DNA of 64,000 nucleotides from Aurantiochytrium sp. KH105 (lineage: Eukaryota > Sar > Bigyra > Thraustochytrida > Thraustochytriidae). The notes below the pieces were generated by a model. That model was given only the letters and a program-made list of their open reading frames with translations. It was not told where the DNA came from and did not search any database. A program made the position numbers and the translations under genes. How positions within the stretch are numbered: position 1 is the first letter of the stretch; each line of letters starts with the position of its first letter. Location of the stretch: NCBI GenBank assembly GCA_003116975.1, contig BGKB01000034.1, forward strand, positions 124,001 to 188,000. Reading direction: 5' to 3'. Below are positions 12,780 through 21,810 of the stretch, in pieces.

Positions 12780-14276
12780 ATGGGCGGATGGCTTGAACGC
12801 ACGTTCAAGCTGCGCGAGCGCGGCACGAACGCGCGCGCCGAGTTCCGGGCCGGGACGGCGACCTTCCTGACCATGGCCTATATCCTCCTGCTCAACGCGG
12901 AGATCCTCGGCAAGCCGCACACGGGCCTCGAGCCCACGGACGTCGTCATTGGCACCGCCGTCTCGTCCGCGCTCGGGTCCTTCATCGTCGGCTACTTTGC
13001 GAACCTGCCCTTCGGCCTCGCCCCGGGACTCGGCCTCAGCGCCTACCTGAGCTACGGCCTCATCAAGGGCAAGGGCATCCCCTGGGAGGGCGCGCTCACC
13101 AGCGCCTTCCTCACCGGGGCCATCATGACGGTGCTTGCCGTCACCCACATGAGCAATCTTGCCATGCGCTTCATTCCCGTCACCATTAAGATTGCAACCG
13201 TCATTGGCATGGGTTTGCTCCTCACCTTTATCGGCATGCAGACCATCGACCTCGTCGTCGCGGCCAGCGATGACAGCCTCGTCAAGCTCGGCCCGCTCGA
13301 CCGCCCAGAGCTCTGGATCTCTCTCGGTGGCCTTCTGCTCCAGGCAACGCTCACCCACCATCAGATCCGAGGCGGCGTTGTCATTGGCATCATGGTCGTC
13401 ACTCTCATCATGTGGGTCATCACCAACCAGTGGCCCACGCAGATCGTCGAGCTTCCCATCGAAAAGTCTCCGGCCTTCAAGGAGGCCACCCGATTCGACC
13501 TCATCTCCGATGACCCGGGCGTCTACACCCCTGGTGTTCTCGCCTTCCTCCTCGTCGGCGTCTTTGACGTCTCGGGCGTCATGTTCGGCCTGGCCCACCT
13601 CGCTGGCCTTCACCGCGAGGAGGACAACGGCCATGTCACCGTGCCAAAGTCGGAGTGGGTCTTCTTCGCCGCTGGCGTCTCCACCATGGTTGCTGCCGTG
13701 CTGGGCTGCAGTCCCATCATTGTCCATATCGAGAGCGCAGCCGGCATTAAAGAGGGCGGTCGCACGGGACTCACCGCCTGCGTTGTGTCTGGTTGGTTCC
13801 TCATGAGCTTGTTTTTTGCGCCCTTGCTCGGCAGCATCCCTCAAGAAGCCACCGCGCCAGTTGTCATCCTCATTGGCGCCTCCATGATGGGCCAAGCTTC
13901 GGAGATCGACTGGAAGCAGATGCGCATCGCCGTTCCTGCCTTCCTCACGCTTTCCGTCATGCCCTTTACCTTTTCCATTCCCAATGGCATTGCATTTGGT
14001 CTTGCCTCGAATCTCATCCTGCACTTTACTTGCCGCAAGTGGTTCGCGGACGAGCCGGATAACGATGACGTCGACTACGAGTCGCTTCAAGCCTCTAATG
14101 GCGGCCCTGTGCTCAATCAGTCCGCTGCCACCATTTCCTATGGCACCGCGGAGAACCAAACGCCTTCTCCCAAAATGCCTCGGAGCCAGAGCTCTGCAAG
14201 CTTCGAGGGCTTTATGCGTTCGCCGACGCTTGTGCTGCGCAAGGAGGCCTACAGCGGGCCCCGCATGCAGCTGTAA
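12780..14276 (+). CDS. AzgA-type adenine/guanine/hypoxanthine permease
   Basis: 498-residue polytopic membrane protein of the AzgA branch of nucleobase transporters, which take up purine bases by proton symport. Diagnostic segments are FRAGTATFLTMAYI (22-35, first helix), LPFGLAPGLGLSAYL (76-90, matching the APGxGLNA motif) and IESAAG followed by GGRTGLTA (about 317-332). Roughly a dozen hydrophobic helices are visible, with short loops. The C-terminal 75 residues are hydrophilic and Ser-rich, likely cytosolic. I chose ATG 12780 (AAGATGG); the frame upstream is Arg/Gln-rich and begins only at a TTG. It is convergent with the TTL-like gene; an AATAAA lies about 70 bases past the stop. The subfamily is known from bacteria and fungi. 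Exact purine preference cannot be told. Confidence 0.95.
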   Translation: MGGWLERTFKLRERGTNARAEFRAGTATFLTMAYILLLNAEILGKPHTGLEPTDVVIGTAVSSALGSFIVGYFANLPFGLAPGLGLSAYLSYGLIKGKGIPWEGALTSAFLTGAIMTVLAVTHMSNLAMRFIPVTIKIATVIGMGLLLTFIGMQTIDLVVAASDDSLVKLGPLDRPELWISLGGLLLQATLTHHQIRGGVVIGIMVVTLIMWVITNQWPTQIVELPIEKSPAFKEATRFDLISDDPGVYTPGVLAFLLVGVFDVSGVMFGLAHLAGLHREEDNGHVTVPKSEWVFFAAGVSTMVAAVLGCSPIIVHIESAAGIKEGGRTGLTACVVSGWFLMSLFFAPLLGSIPQEATAPVVILIGASMMGQASEIDWKQMRIAVPAFLTLSVMPFTFSIPNGIAFGLASNLILHFTCRKWFADEPDNDDVDYESLQASNGGPVLNQSAATISYGTAENQTPSPKMPRSQSSASFEGFMRSPTLVLRKEAYSGPRMQL

Positions 14277-14344
14277 GGTATGACATCCCGTAGCGCTAAT
14301 TTTTTTAACCCAATTTAGATTGACAAAAAGGACCTCGCCAATGG

Positions 14345-14350
14345 AATAAA
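14345..14350 (+). terminator. AATAAA polyadenylation signal candidate
   Basis: Canonical AATAAA about 70 bases downstream of the purine permease stop codon in an A+T-rich setting. Confidence 0.5.
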
Positions 14351-14533
14351 GAAATGAGTCGTGAAACAAACAACTCTCTAGTTTTGGCTCACTCACGGAT
14401 GCCACCCGTCTCGTGAACTCTTCCCGCAAGCTTTCTTGTATACCGGAACCAAAAATGCATCTTTCCGTTTCGAGATCTCCAGGTCACTGGTCCTTCAAAT
14501 TTCGACTCAGAACTGACTGTGACCACATTCTCA

Positions 14534-14551
14534 TTTATTTGTTGATTTATT
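14534..14551 (-). terminator. Two AATAAA signals (minus strand) for the TTL-like gene
   Basis: TTTATT at 14534-14539 and 14546-14551 reads AATAAA on the minus strand, about 105-125 bases past the stop of the TTL-like gene. Confidence 0.5.
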
Positions 14552-14657
14552 CCTTTTCTTTGGCCAGGACGCAAAGGAAAAAAGAAATATGAAATTTGAA
14601 TGGAAAGATTGACCGTTTACAATTGCGATTTTTTAATCAGGAGCACCTTGACACCAA

Positions 14658-16457
14658 TCAAGGCTCCTCAGAGACACCAGGCTTGTAAACCGCATCAAGC
14701 TGATGGTTGTGCGACTTGACGGCCGACACGAGCTCAAGTGCGGTGACAAACTTGTGGATTTTGAAAGTTCCCGTGAGCGACCCGTACGGGAATTTGCTCT
14801 CCAAGTGGTTCACAAAGTCCGTGTAATAGTCGCCCTTGTGGTGAGGGTACATGCGGCGGAATCCGCCAATGTTCTGCTGCTCCTTCTTGGACTCGAGGAG
14901 GTACTCGAGATCCATGGGACGCAAGCAAATGTCGTCCGTGGTGGAGCATCCGATCGACTGGTAGCCAATCTGGTACCCCGAGAGCTCGAGCTCGGTGAGG
15001 TCCTTGGCCAGAGCGCGTGCGAACGAGTCGCGACTGTACAAGATATGCACGAGATCGCGTGTCATGGAACGCTTGGTGAAATCGTACTGCGAGTGCGCCT
15101 CGCCAGACTGCTGCATCGAAGGCTCTCCGTTCACCTCAATGATACGAGGCGTCAGGTCGTCATCAACAATGACGTCGACACCCAAAAGCTGGTAGCAGTT
15201 GACGCAGGTAAAGTCATTCTGCAGCTTCTTGAACTGCTTGACAAACGCAGGCTCAGCACTGAGCATCATCTGCACGACGGCGCGCTCAATGCGCTCCCAC
15301 AGCAAGTCCGGGTCGATACCCGATCCCTTGAGGTACGTGTACACCTGGGGAAAGGGCCAGGTCAGATCTTCGACGGCCACACCGGCCTTTTTGTTCACCG
15401 AAGTGTTGGTAAGGAACGAAGTCGCCTTACCACCAGCCTTGGCGTCCTTTTCGTACTTGGACGAAGCAAAACGGACGAGACCATCACGATACATGTAAAT
15501 GCGCAGGGGCGAAACCGACGTGCACAAGACGTAAGTGCGCATATCCCACTTGCGCTCGTTAATGAGAAAGGGATTCGGCAGGTAGGTCTGCACGACAATT
15601 TCGTCGGATTCGGGGAACTTGTCTTTCCAGTGCACGAGCTGCATCCAGTTGTCCATGACAATAATACCATTACCCTCACCACGATCCGTAGGCTTGAGAA
15701 TGAACGAACTGTTCACGTAAATGGTCCGCGTCTCGGTAATGAGATACTGGTAATCGGCAGGGAGGACCCAGCACGGGAATACGAACTCGCGCTCAATGGG
15801 GAAGCCACGTACGGCCGTCGCCATGGTATCGCAGAAGCGATCCTTGTTCCACAGCGTCTTGCGCAGACCGTAGAGACGCGAGACGCGCTGGTACCGCTTG
15901 AGGCCAGGAAGGTCAGCGGGCTCGATACAATGCGACTTACCGTCGAAGAGATCGAGGCACTTCATCACGGTCCAGTCGCTAAATTTGCCGGCCTGCAGGT
16001 CCTGCTTGGTCGTCTGCACGATCTCGTGGTTGGCGCGATGGAACGTGTAGTCCCAAATGTCGTAGTCACGCTTGAGGATGAACTTGATACCCACGGCCAC
16101 GACCTTTTGCGTCGTGGAGGGCGGCTTAATATCGCGCTCCGACTTTTCAAGGAGCGAGAGGACGTCCATGACGCGCATCGAGTCAAAGCTGCGCTGCCCG
16201 TCGAAGTGCGCCGTCGCGTCCCCCGGCACGTCCTCCTCGCCGCCGCCGCCGCCATTCTCGTCGCCGCTGCGCAGCGCGGCGTGCGAGTCCGCAAAGTTCT
16301 TGCGCAGGTGCTGCACGACCCAGAGGTTCACGACGAGCGCGCCCACGGCCAGCAGCAGGATGAGCACCTTGACCAGCGCCCAGAAGCCGCCGCCGCCTCC
16401 ATTGTTCTCCGCCGCGGCCTTGCCGCCCTTGCCGCTCTTGCCGTCGCGGCGCTTCAT
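14658..16457 (-). CDS. Membrane-anchored tubulin-tyrosine-ligase-like (TTL/ATP-grasp) enzyme 1
   Basis: 599 residues. The TTL domain ligates amino acids to carboxylates using ATP, classically on tubulin tails. Visible landmarks are SFILKPTDRGEGNG (about 250-265, nucleotide loop), KWDMRTYVLCTSVSPLRIYMY followed by DGLVRF, and YQLLGVDVIVDD with RIIEVNGEPS (about 425-446, Mg-binding end). The N-terminus MKRRDGKSGKGGK is basic, followed by one membrane helix (about residues 25-46), giving a predicted type II topology with the catalytic domain in the secretory lumen. That is unusual for the family, and tubulin may not be the substrate. I chose ATG 16457; the frame continues upstream through Arg-rich sequence and a 15-bp repeat. 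A full-length paralogue with the same architecture is at 38442. Divergent from Nup133. Confidence 0.88.
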   Translation of the reverse strand: MKRRDGKSGKGGKAAAENNGGGGGFWALVKVLILLLAVGALVVNLWVVQHLRKNFADSHAALRSGDENGGGGGEEDVPGDATAHFDGQRSFDSMRVMDVLSLLEKSERDIKPPSTTQKVVAVGIKFILKRDYDIWDYTFHRANHEIVQTTKQDLQAGKFSDWTVMKCLDLFDGKSHCIEPADLPGLKRYQRVSRLYGLRKTLWNKDRFCDTMATAVRGFPIEREFVFPCWVLPADYQYLITETRTIYVNSSFILKPTDRGEGNGIIVMDNWMQLVHWKDKFPESDEIVVQTYLPNPFLINERKWDMRTYVLCTSVSPLRIYMYRDGLVRFASSKYEKDAKAGGKATSFLTNTSVNKKAGVAVEDLTWPFPQVYTYLKGSGIDPDLLWERIERAVVQMMLSAEPAFVKQFKKLQNDFTCVNCYQLLGVDVIVDDDLTPRIIEVNGEPSMQQSGEAHSQYDFTKRSMTRDLVHILYSRDSFARALAKDLTELELSGYQIGYQSIGCSTTDDICLRPMDLEYLLESKKEQQNIGGFRRMYPHHKGDYYTDFVNHLESKFPYGSLTGTFKIHKFVTALELVSAVKSHNHQLDAVYKPGVSEEP

Positions 16458-17423
16458 CGTCGCGCCCGCCCGCCCTTCCCGAGCGCGCTCCGCACGCGCG
16501 CGCGCCGCGCGTCCACTCGCTCCGCCGCGACGCTCTGTCTCGTCACGCGTTTTCTGTCTGCTCTGCTCTGCTCTGCTTTGCCGGCTCCACCTCGTTCTTC
16601 TCTCGGTCCTCCTCTCCGTCCAGCTGCGCCTCTGCCCGCCCCCAGAAAGGGTTGCGCTAAAAGGGGTTGCGCTGAAAGGGGTTGCGCTGAAAGGGGTTGC
16701 GCAAGGAGACTCGGGACGCGGTCGGGACTTTTGGGGGGAAGGGAGCAGGCTGGCGGCGGCGGGGCTTGCTGGGGGAGAGTGCGAAGATGTGTGCGGAGAG
16801 GTTGGCGAAGCTTTTGGCTGTGAAGGTTTCTGCGGGTTTGGTTTTGAAGGAGTGTGGCTTGGAACCGTGTCTGCAAGGATTAAAATACGTGTCGAGACCC
16901 GACCCATTCGGGCCGCGCATTCTTGCTTGTGAAAATCATCGGGCGACGAGCTTTTTCTTGTACGGCTAAATTTGAAACAAGTTATGTTCCTTCGTGCACA
17001 TGATGCCAGTACATCCGCAAACCAATCCATACTGGACACGAAATCCGGTCCCCTTGCGACCGGTCTCACAAAAGCAATCAGGCTGCAAACCTCCTCGCAC
17101 GGGGCCGCGCTCCGTGCGACCGGATCTCCGACCTCCCCGCGGCGCTACGCCAGGCCCCCAAGCCCCATCCTCGAGGGCGCGCGCCGAGGACCGGCACGCG
17201 CCGCTCATGCAGATGCAGCTGCAGCTGCGGCACGCCGTCCGTCTCGATCTCGACGCGTTCCAGAGGTGCCAGCCCGAAGATCGCTCCCTCGACGGCAATC
17301 CGCCAACCACCGGCGACTCCGTGCGCGCGGGCGGGGCTTGCGCGCGCGACGAGGACGCGCTCGACGCGCGGCGCGGCGCGGCGCGGCGCGGCGAGGCGGG
17401 AGCGCGCGGCGAGGGAGGCGCGC
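16458..17423. other. Divergent promoter region, TTL-like 1 / Nup133
   Basis: About 1 kb with no recognisable gene. It holds the 15-bp tandem repeat at 16644-16702 and G+C-rich sequence toward the Nup133 start. Open frames in all phases are compositional. Confidence 0.6.
16644..16702. repeat. 15-bp tandem repeat (about 3.5 units)
   Basis: The unit TTGCGCTGAAAGGGG starts at 16652, 16667 and 16682, with a partial copy at 16697; the first unit differs at one base. It lies in the probable promoter or 5' UTR of TTL-like enzyme 1. Confidence 0.95.
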
Positions 17424-20400
17424 ATGTCCTTCGTGCGGAGACCCGGCGCCGCGGGCGGCGAGGAGGGCGCCATGGCGCTCGTGGCGGCGAGCAAGCGCCA
17501 GAAGCTCGAGGACGCGGCGGTTGGCGTCTTCCCGTACGCGGCGCTGCCGCGGGAGGTGACGCAGCTGGGCGTGGACGCCTTGGAGGGCGGGAGCTTCGGC
17601 GTTGTGCGGTGCCGAGGCGTGGTCGCGATCGCGTATGTGCGGAGCGATAACCACCTGTACGTGTGGCGGCTCTCCAAGGACCGGCGCGCGTCGGCATGCA
17701 TGCGGCTCTCGCTGCCACCGCAGATCAAGACGGGGGCGCACGAAAGGTGCTTTGTCAGCGCATTCGATGCGCCCACCGTCGACCAGGCAGACGGGAGCTC
17801 CACTTTTCACGGTCTGGGACTCTTTCTGCTGACAGCTTCCGGCGTCGTCTGTTGCTGGCCGCAAATCGACGCCCGCACCGTGCCCGTCGTCGAGACGCTG
17901 CCGCTGACGTCGGGAAGTCACGTATGCAAAGTAGATGGAGATGGGGTTTACGTGGCCGCAGGAGCGACGCGAGGCGACATCTTCGTCGTCTGGCTCTCTC
18001 CCGAGGACCTCTGTCTGCACGTAAAGCACTGCTCCGAGTCCATCCCGGCCGCTCCTGTAGAGCAAGCCACGGGTGTCACGGGCTTCGTCAACCGCCTCTT
18101 CGGATTTGGCGGAGGGGCAGCATCGCCGGCGCCGTCGTCTCGCGCCTCGCCCGAGGCATCGCAGCCGTCAAACTCCTCCGAGGCTGCGTCGTCTGTGGCA
18201 TCGGACAGTGGAGGCCTCTCCGATGGCGAGGTCTCGGACCTTCTCATTCGTGTCATCGACACTGCAAACGACAAGGATGTGCAGACACGAGTCAGTGTCT
18301 TCACGCTCTATGCCGGCCGTGAGGCCGTCACCCGCTGGGATCTCGACCCGCAGTCCATGCAAACGTCGTGTGCGTGGACGCTCAGGGCCCTTGCCAAGAG
18401 ACTCGCGCCGAAAATGCACGTGTCCCAAGAGGCAGTCCGATTGCATCGTCTCGGTGTTACAGCGGACCGTCTTGTGCTCTTGGCGGCATCTCCGGGTCGT
18501 GGCGCCACCTTGCACGAATTTCGCGGCATTGATGCAAATCCCTACCTCGGCAGCACGTCAAGTTTGCTCTCCCTCCCGGACAGCCTCGATTTTGGTGACG
18601 TCCAGTTTGCGCACGGGGCCAGCGCCGTCACAGGCGAGAACGGTGACGCCCGATTTATTGCCTTGCTCGCCTACGAGAGCTATGCGGAATCGACGCCATC
18701 TCTGCGCTTGCACGCGCTCGAATTTCCCTCTCGTCGCGGCAATCCAGATGCCGATCTGTGGGCCATGGATGAGAAACAAGACGTGACGACGGGCTGGTTC
18801 GCCTTGGCAGGGCCTACAGACAAGGTCGACGGTTTTGTGCTTACGGCTACGTGCGTCCTCGGCGTGCGCCTCGACAGTCACGCCGGCGGAACCGCGGCAG
18901 GTGCCAGCGGGAGCGCAGCCTCCAAGGCCTCGGGCGTTGGCGCCTCGTCGCAAATCCCGAGCGGCCAGGCGGTCAAAAAGCGAAATTCTGCAGCAACGCT
19001 TCGCACAGCGCGCGAGGAGCTTTACTCTGGCCCGCGCAAACTTACGCGAAGTGGGCGCGCTTCCACGCGCGGCGGCACTGCTGGTGGTTTCAGTGACCTT
19101 GAAAGCGACGCCAAACCTGCGCTAAAGATTCTCAAGAGCGCCTTCAATGCCTATGAACAGGAGTCAGCACTCGGTCGCGACGGCATGGTAGTTGCGAAAA
19201 ACATTCCCCAATTCAGCAAGCTGGTGGCCTCGACGAGCGACGTCCTCGACTATGCAGTCATAGGCTTGGTGGAGCACATCCTCGACGGCAAACCAAATCA
19301 GCGGTGGGCTGATCGTCAGGCCTCAGACCTCAACGACTCGGATCAGTTTTCTGGCCGTCTCATTCTGCGACATTTGGTGAACAAGCAAGCACGCTTTGGT
19401 GCAAGTGGGCTCATTGGCTTTCTCGAGCGTGCTGGCATCTTGGAGGGGCTTACCCACGAGGCGCATGTGCGCCTCGCCAATCTCGATCGCAAACTTACCG
19501 TGTGCAAGAGCCTCTGTACTCTACAAGCTGAGTGCTCCCGCCAGCAAAGCGCTACGGCAGACGGTTCGAGGGCGCACTGCGTCATGCAGATTCTCCATTC
19601 CTGTCAGCGCGAGCTCGTGCTCGCGCGCACCAAGCTGTCAGCCGACACGCTCGACGAGCAGCTCGAGGAGACGGGCTTGTCCGTGGCAGACCTCTTCTTT
19701 TCCAATGTCACGGATGTTGAGTCCGTCATCGAGTATGTGGCAACGTGGTTGTACAGCAAGGAGGGTGACCGCGATGCGCTTTCGGACGTTCTGGCCGCCA
19801 ACAGCGTCGTACTCACTGTCTTTACTCGGGTTCCGATTGATAACGAGACGCTCGCGGAGCTTGCACAGCCAGAAGGCACCATGCGCGCGTGGTCGCACGG
19901 TCACATGGTCATGGATAGTCTCCTCTCCCTTCTTGAGGTGACTCAATCAGCAGCGACCTCCAATCCTGACGTCTTTCCAATCTGGCAGCAGTACTACGAG
20001 CTCGTTTTCATCTATTTCTCGGGCCAGCGCCGCGGGGAAGACAGCGAAGGATCCCGCGATCCAGATGCAACCGTGGACGAAAGCAACTGGAAGCAGCTCA
20101 TTAATCAAAAGCAAGCCAACGCTCTGATTGGGGCCTTTGGCAAACAGAATCCGACCGCAGACGCCTTTTGGCAAGATCGCGTCGGTGGCGAGTGGTGGAG
20201 GTACGATCTTGCGCGTGAATTTGCCTGTCACACGCAACTGTTCGAAGCCTGTCAAAGCCTCGATGCCATTCCGCACGAGGACTTTCTCGCACGGGCACGT
20301 TACAAAAATGAAAAGGACCCGTATGGATCATTTTTAAAGAAGGCTCTCGTGGAGAGCGTGAGTTCGCATGTGACGCTTCGGGAGCGTGCGGGTGGAAGTC

Positions 20401-21125
20401 TGTACGACTTTACGGGCGTAAAGGGCCAGCTTTTTCGCGGCGTTCCGGCCCTCTACGCTGGGGAGGACGACGAGGTGCCAGGATGGCGCATGGAGCGCTG
20501 GAACGTGTCGGCCGACACGATCCGCTGGTCTTTTCGTGCCGATCACGCCGAAGGATTCATGCTCAGCTTTGATGGAGAAGAGTTTAGCCTTGTGCAGACG
20601 GATGTTCCTGGCGACCACGAACTCTTCCAGATTCTCCCTGTCTCGGGAGGAGCGATGGCATCATCACCGCGATTTGCGCCACGCAGCACCGACGCTGGTC
20701 AAACGTATCGCGTCTTGTCGTGGGACAATGTCACGTATATGGGAATCAACGAGTATGGCATCGCAGAACCGGTGAGGTATGCACCTCAACGTGATGACTT
20801 CGTCCCGACCGTGCTTGATGCCCTCTTTCAGCCGCGGGCAGAGGATCCAAGCCTGATTCTGGACATTGTTGAGGATGGGGCTCTCGATTCTCCATTGCTG
20901 CGCTTCTTGCAACGCCAAGAGGGCAACCTGGGTCACCAAGCGAGTCTCGTGCATCAATTGCGGTGGCTGACCAGTCTTCGTATGGGGGATTACGAGGCTG
21001 CTTCAAAGAGTTTGCATGCACATCGAGACGAGGCCAAGAGGCGCGGTAATAACACTATGGATTCGGTCCTAGAGGATCCGGGCACCTTGCAAAGCTTGGC
21101 AAAGTTGAGTCAGCTCGCAATCTAA
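17424..21125 (+). CDS. Nuclear pore protein Nup133
   Basis: 1233 residues, similar in size to Nup133 of the Nup107-160 (Y) complex that scaffolds the nuclear pore. The N-terminal half is beta-propeller-like, with the Nup133/Nup155-type phrase LFLLTASGVVCCWP (about residue 134) where animal Nup133 has a GxxRYWPS motif. The C-terminal half is helical. The last segment (HQLRWLTSLRMGDYEAAS...TLQSLAKLSQLAI) resembles the C-terminal motif of Nup133 that contacts Nup107. A Ser/Ala-rich linker follows the first 215 residues and another lies near residue 490-550. The first ATG is 17424; a second in-frame ATG at 17472 has a stronger context (GCCATGG) and could be the real start. It is divergent from TTL-like 1. 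Assignment is from motif pattern, so Nup155 is the main alternative. Confidence 0.82.
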   Translation: MSFVRRPGAAGGEEGAMALVAASKRQKLEDAAVGVFPYAALPREVTQLGVDALEGGSFGVVRCRGVVAIAYVRSDNHLYVWRLSKDRRASACMRLSLPPQIKTGAHERCFVSAFDAPTVDQADGSSTFHGLGLFLLTASGVVCCWPQIDARTVPVVETLPLTSGSHVCKVDGDGVYVAAGATRGDIFVVWLSPEDLCLHVKHCSESIPAAPVEQATGVTGFVNRLFGFGGGAASPAPSSRASPEASQPSNSSEAASSVASDSGGLSDGEVSDLLIRVIDTANDKDVQTRVSVFTLYAGREAVTRWDLDPQSMQTSCAWTLRALAKRLAPKMHVSQEAVRLHRLGVTADRLVLLAASPGRGATLHEFRGIDANPYLGSTSSLLSLPDSLDFGDVQFAHGASAVTGENGDARFIALLAYESYAESTPSLRLHALEFPSRRGNPDADLWAMDEKQDVTTGWFALAGPTDKVDGFVLTATCVLGVRLDSHAGGTAAGASGSAASKASGVGASSQIPSGQAVKKRNSAATLRTAREELYSGPRKLTRSGRASTRGGTAGGFSDLESDAKPALKILKSAFNAYEQESALGRDGMVVAKNIPQFSKLVASTSDVLDYAVIGLVEHILDGKPNQRWADRQASDLNDSDQFSGRLILRHLVNKQARFGASGLIGFLERAGILEGLTHEAHVRLANLDRKLTVCKSLCTLQAECSRQQSATADGSRAHCVMQILHSCQRELVLARTKLSADTLDEQLEETGLSVADLFFSNVTDVESVIEYVATWLYSKEGDRDALSDVLAANSVVLTVFTRVPIDNETLAELAQPEGTMRAWSHGHMVMDSLLSLLEVTQSAATSNPDVFPIWQQYYELVFIYFSGQRRGEDSEGSRDPDATVDESNWKQLINQKQANALIGAFGKQNPTADAFWQDRVGGEWWRYDLAREFACHTQLFEACQSLDAIPHEDFLARARYKNEKDPYGSFLKKALVESVSSHVTLRERAGGSLYDFTGVKGQLFRGVPALYAGEDDEVPGWRMERWNVSADTIRWSFRADHAEGFMLSFDGEEFSLVQTDVPGDHELFQILPVSGGAMASSPRFAPRSTDAGQTYRVLSWDNVTYMGINEYGIAEPVRYAPQRDDFVPTVLDALFQPRAEDPSLILDIVEDGALDSPLLRFLQRQEGNLGHQASLVHQLRWLTSLRMGDYEAASKSLHAHRDEAKRRGNNTMDSVLEDPGTLQSLAKLSQLAI

Positions 21126-21810
21126 GTGAAGAGGAAGATAGAGCAGCGAAAGCACACAGAACGATCTTGGTCTTGGTTAGAAATGAAGCATGATTTTTGT
21201 CTTAAAGCTTATCTTTTCGAGTTCATCAAACGCAACCTGGGCTCTCTGGTTTTCTTGAGTGCCCGAGAGTCTTGTGACGCATGCTAAAGGCAGAGTCTAG
21301 CCCCACGCAAAGGTTTTACGGAAAGAGATCAAAGACGGAGGCCTCTGCATGAAGAGGTCGTGAGATAGACTGCAGTTAATTGGCAAGAAAGATCCAAGAA
21401 AATGTCGCCCGAAAGCCAAAACATTTACAATCAATGAGATAAGGATTACGTGCGCAAGAGCTGACCTACTGAAAGAGTCCTCGCAAGAAAGCAAGCAGAA
21501 CGACTCGCCACGAGTGGTAAGACGAAAGTGTTTGCATGAACAGGTCGTGAGATAGACTGCAGTTAGTTGGCAAGAAAGATCAAAGAAAATGTTGTCCGAA
21601 AGCCAAAACATTCACAATCAATGAGATAAGGATTACGTGCGCAAGAGCTAACCTATTGAAGGAGTTCTCGCAAAAAAGCAAGCAGAACGCCTCGCCACGA
21701 GTGGGAAGAAGAAGGTGTTTTGGACAACAATTCAATAAAAGGTTCCCCTCCCCAATACATTCCCTTTTTTCCTTTCCATTTCTCTGCGAGGAGAGAAAAC
21801 AGACTTTGCT
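21126..21810. other. Convergent 3' region with 187-bp tandem repeat
   Basis: It lies between the stop codons of Nup133 (+) and prolyl-tRNA synthetase (-). Its main content is the two-unit tandem repeat listed separately. No gene. Confidence 0.75.
21346..21720. repeat. 187-bp direct tandem repeat, two units
   Basis: Unit 1 starts TGCATGAAGAGGTCGTGAGA at 21346; unit 2 starts TGCATGAACAGGTCGTGAGA at 21533. The two run in parallel through AATCAATGAGATAAGGATTA and CGCCACGAGTGG, with scattered substitutions and almost no length change. The second unit decays near 21720. The units are diverged enough to be old. Confidence 0.95.

Larger units (their letters stand above)
14277..14657. other. Convergent 3' region (permease / TTL-like enzyme)
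   Basis: A+T-richer than the flanking coding DNA, with poly(A)-signal-like motifs on both strands. No gene. Confidence 0.7.

Noticed and set aside
14703-16823. Long plus-strand open frame opposite TTL-like 1
   Set aside because: Shadow frame; the minus strand carries all TTL motifs.
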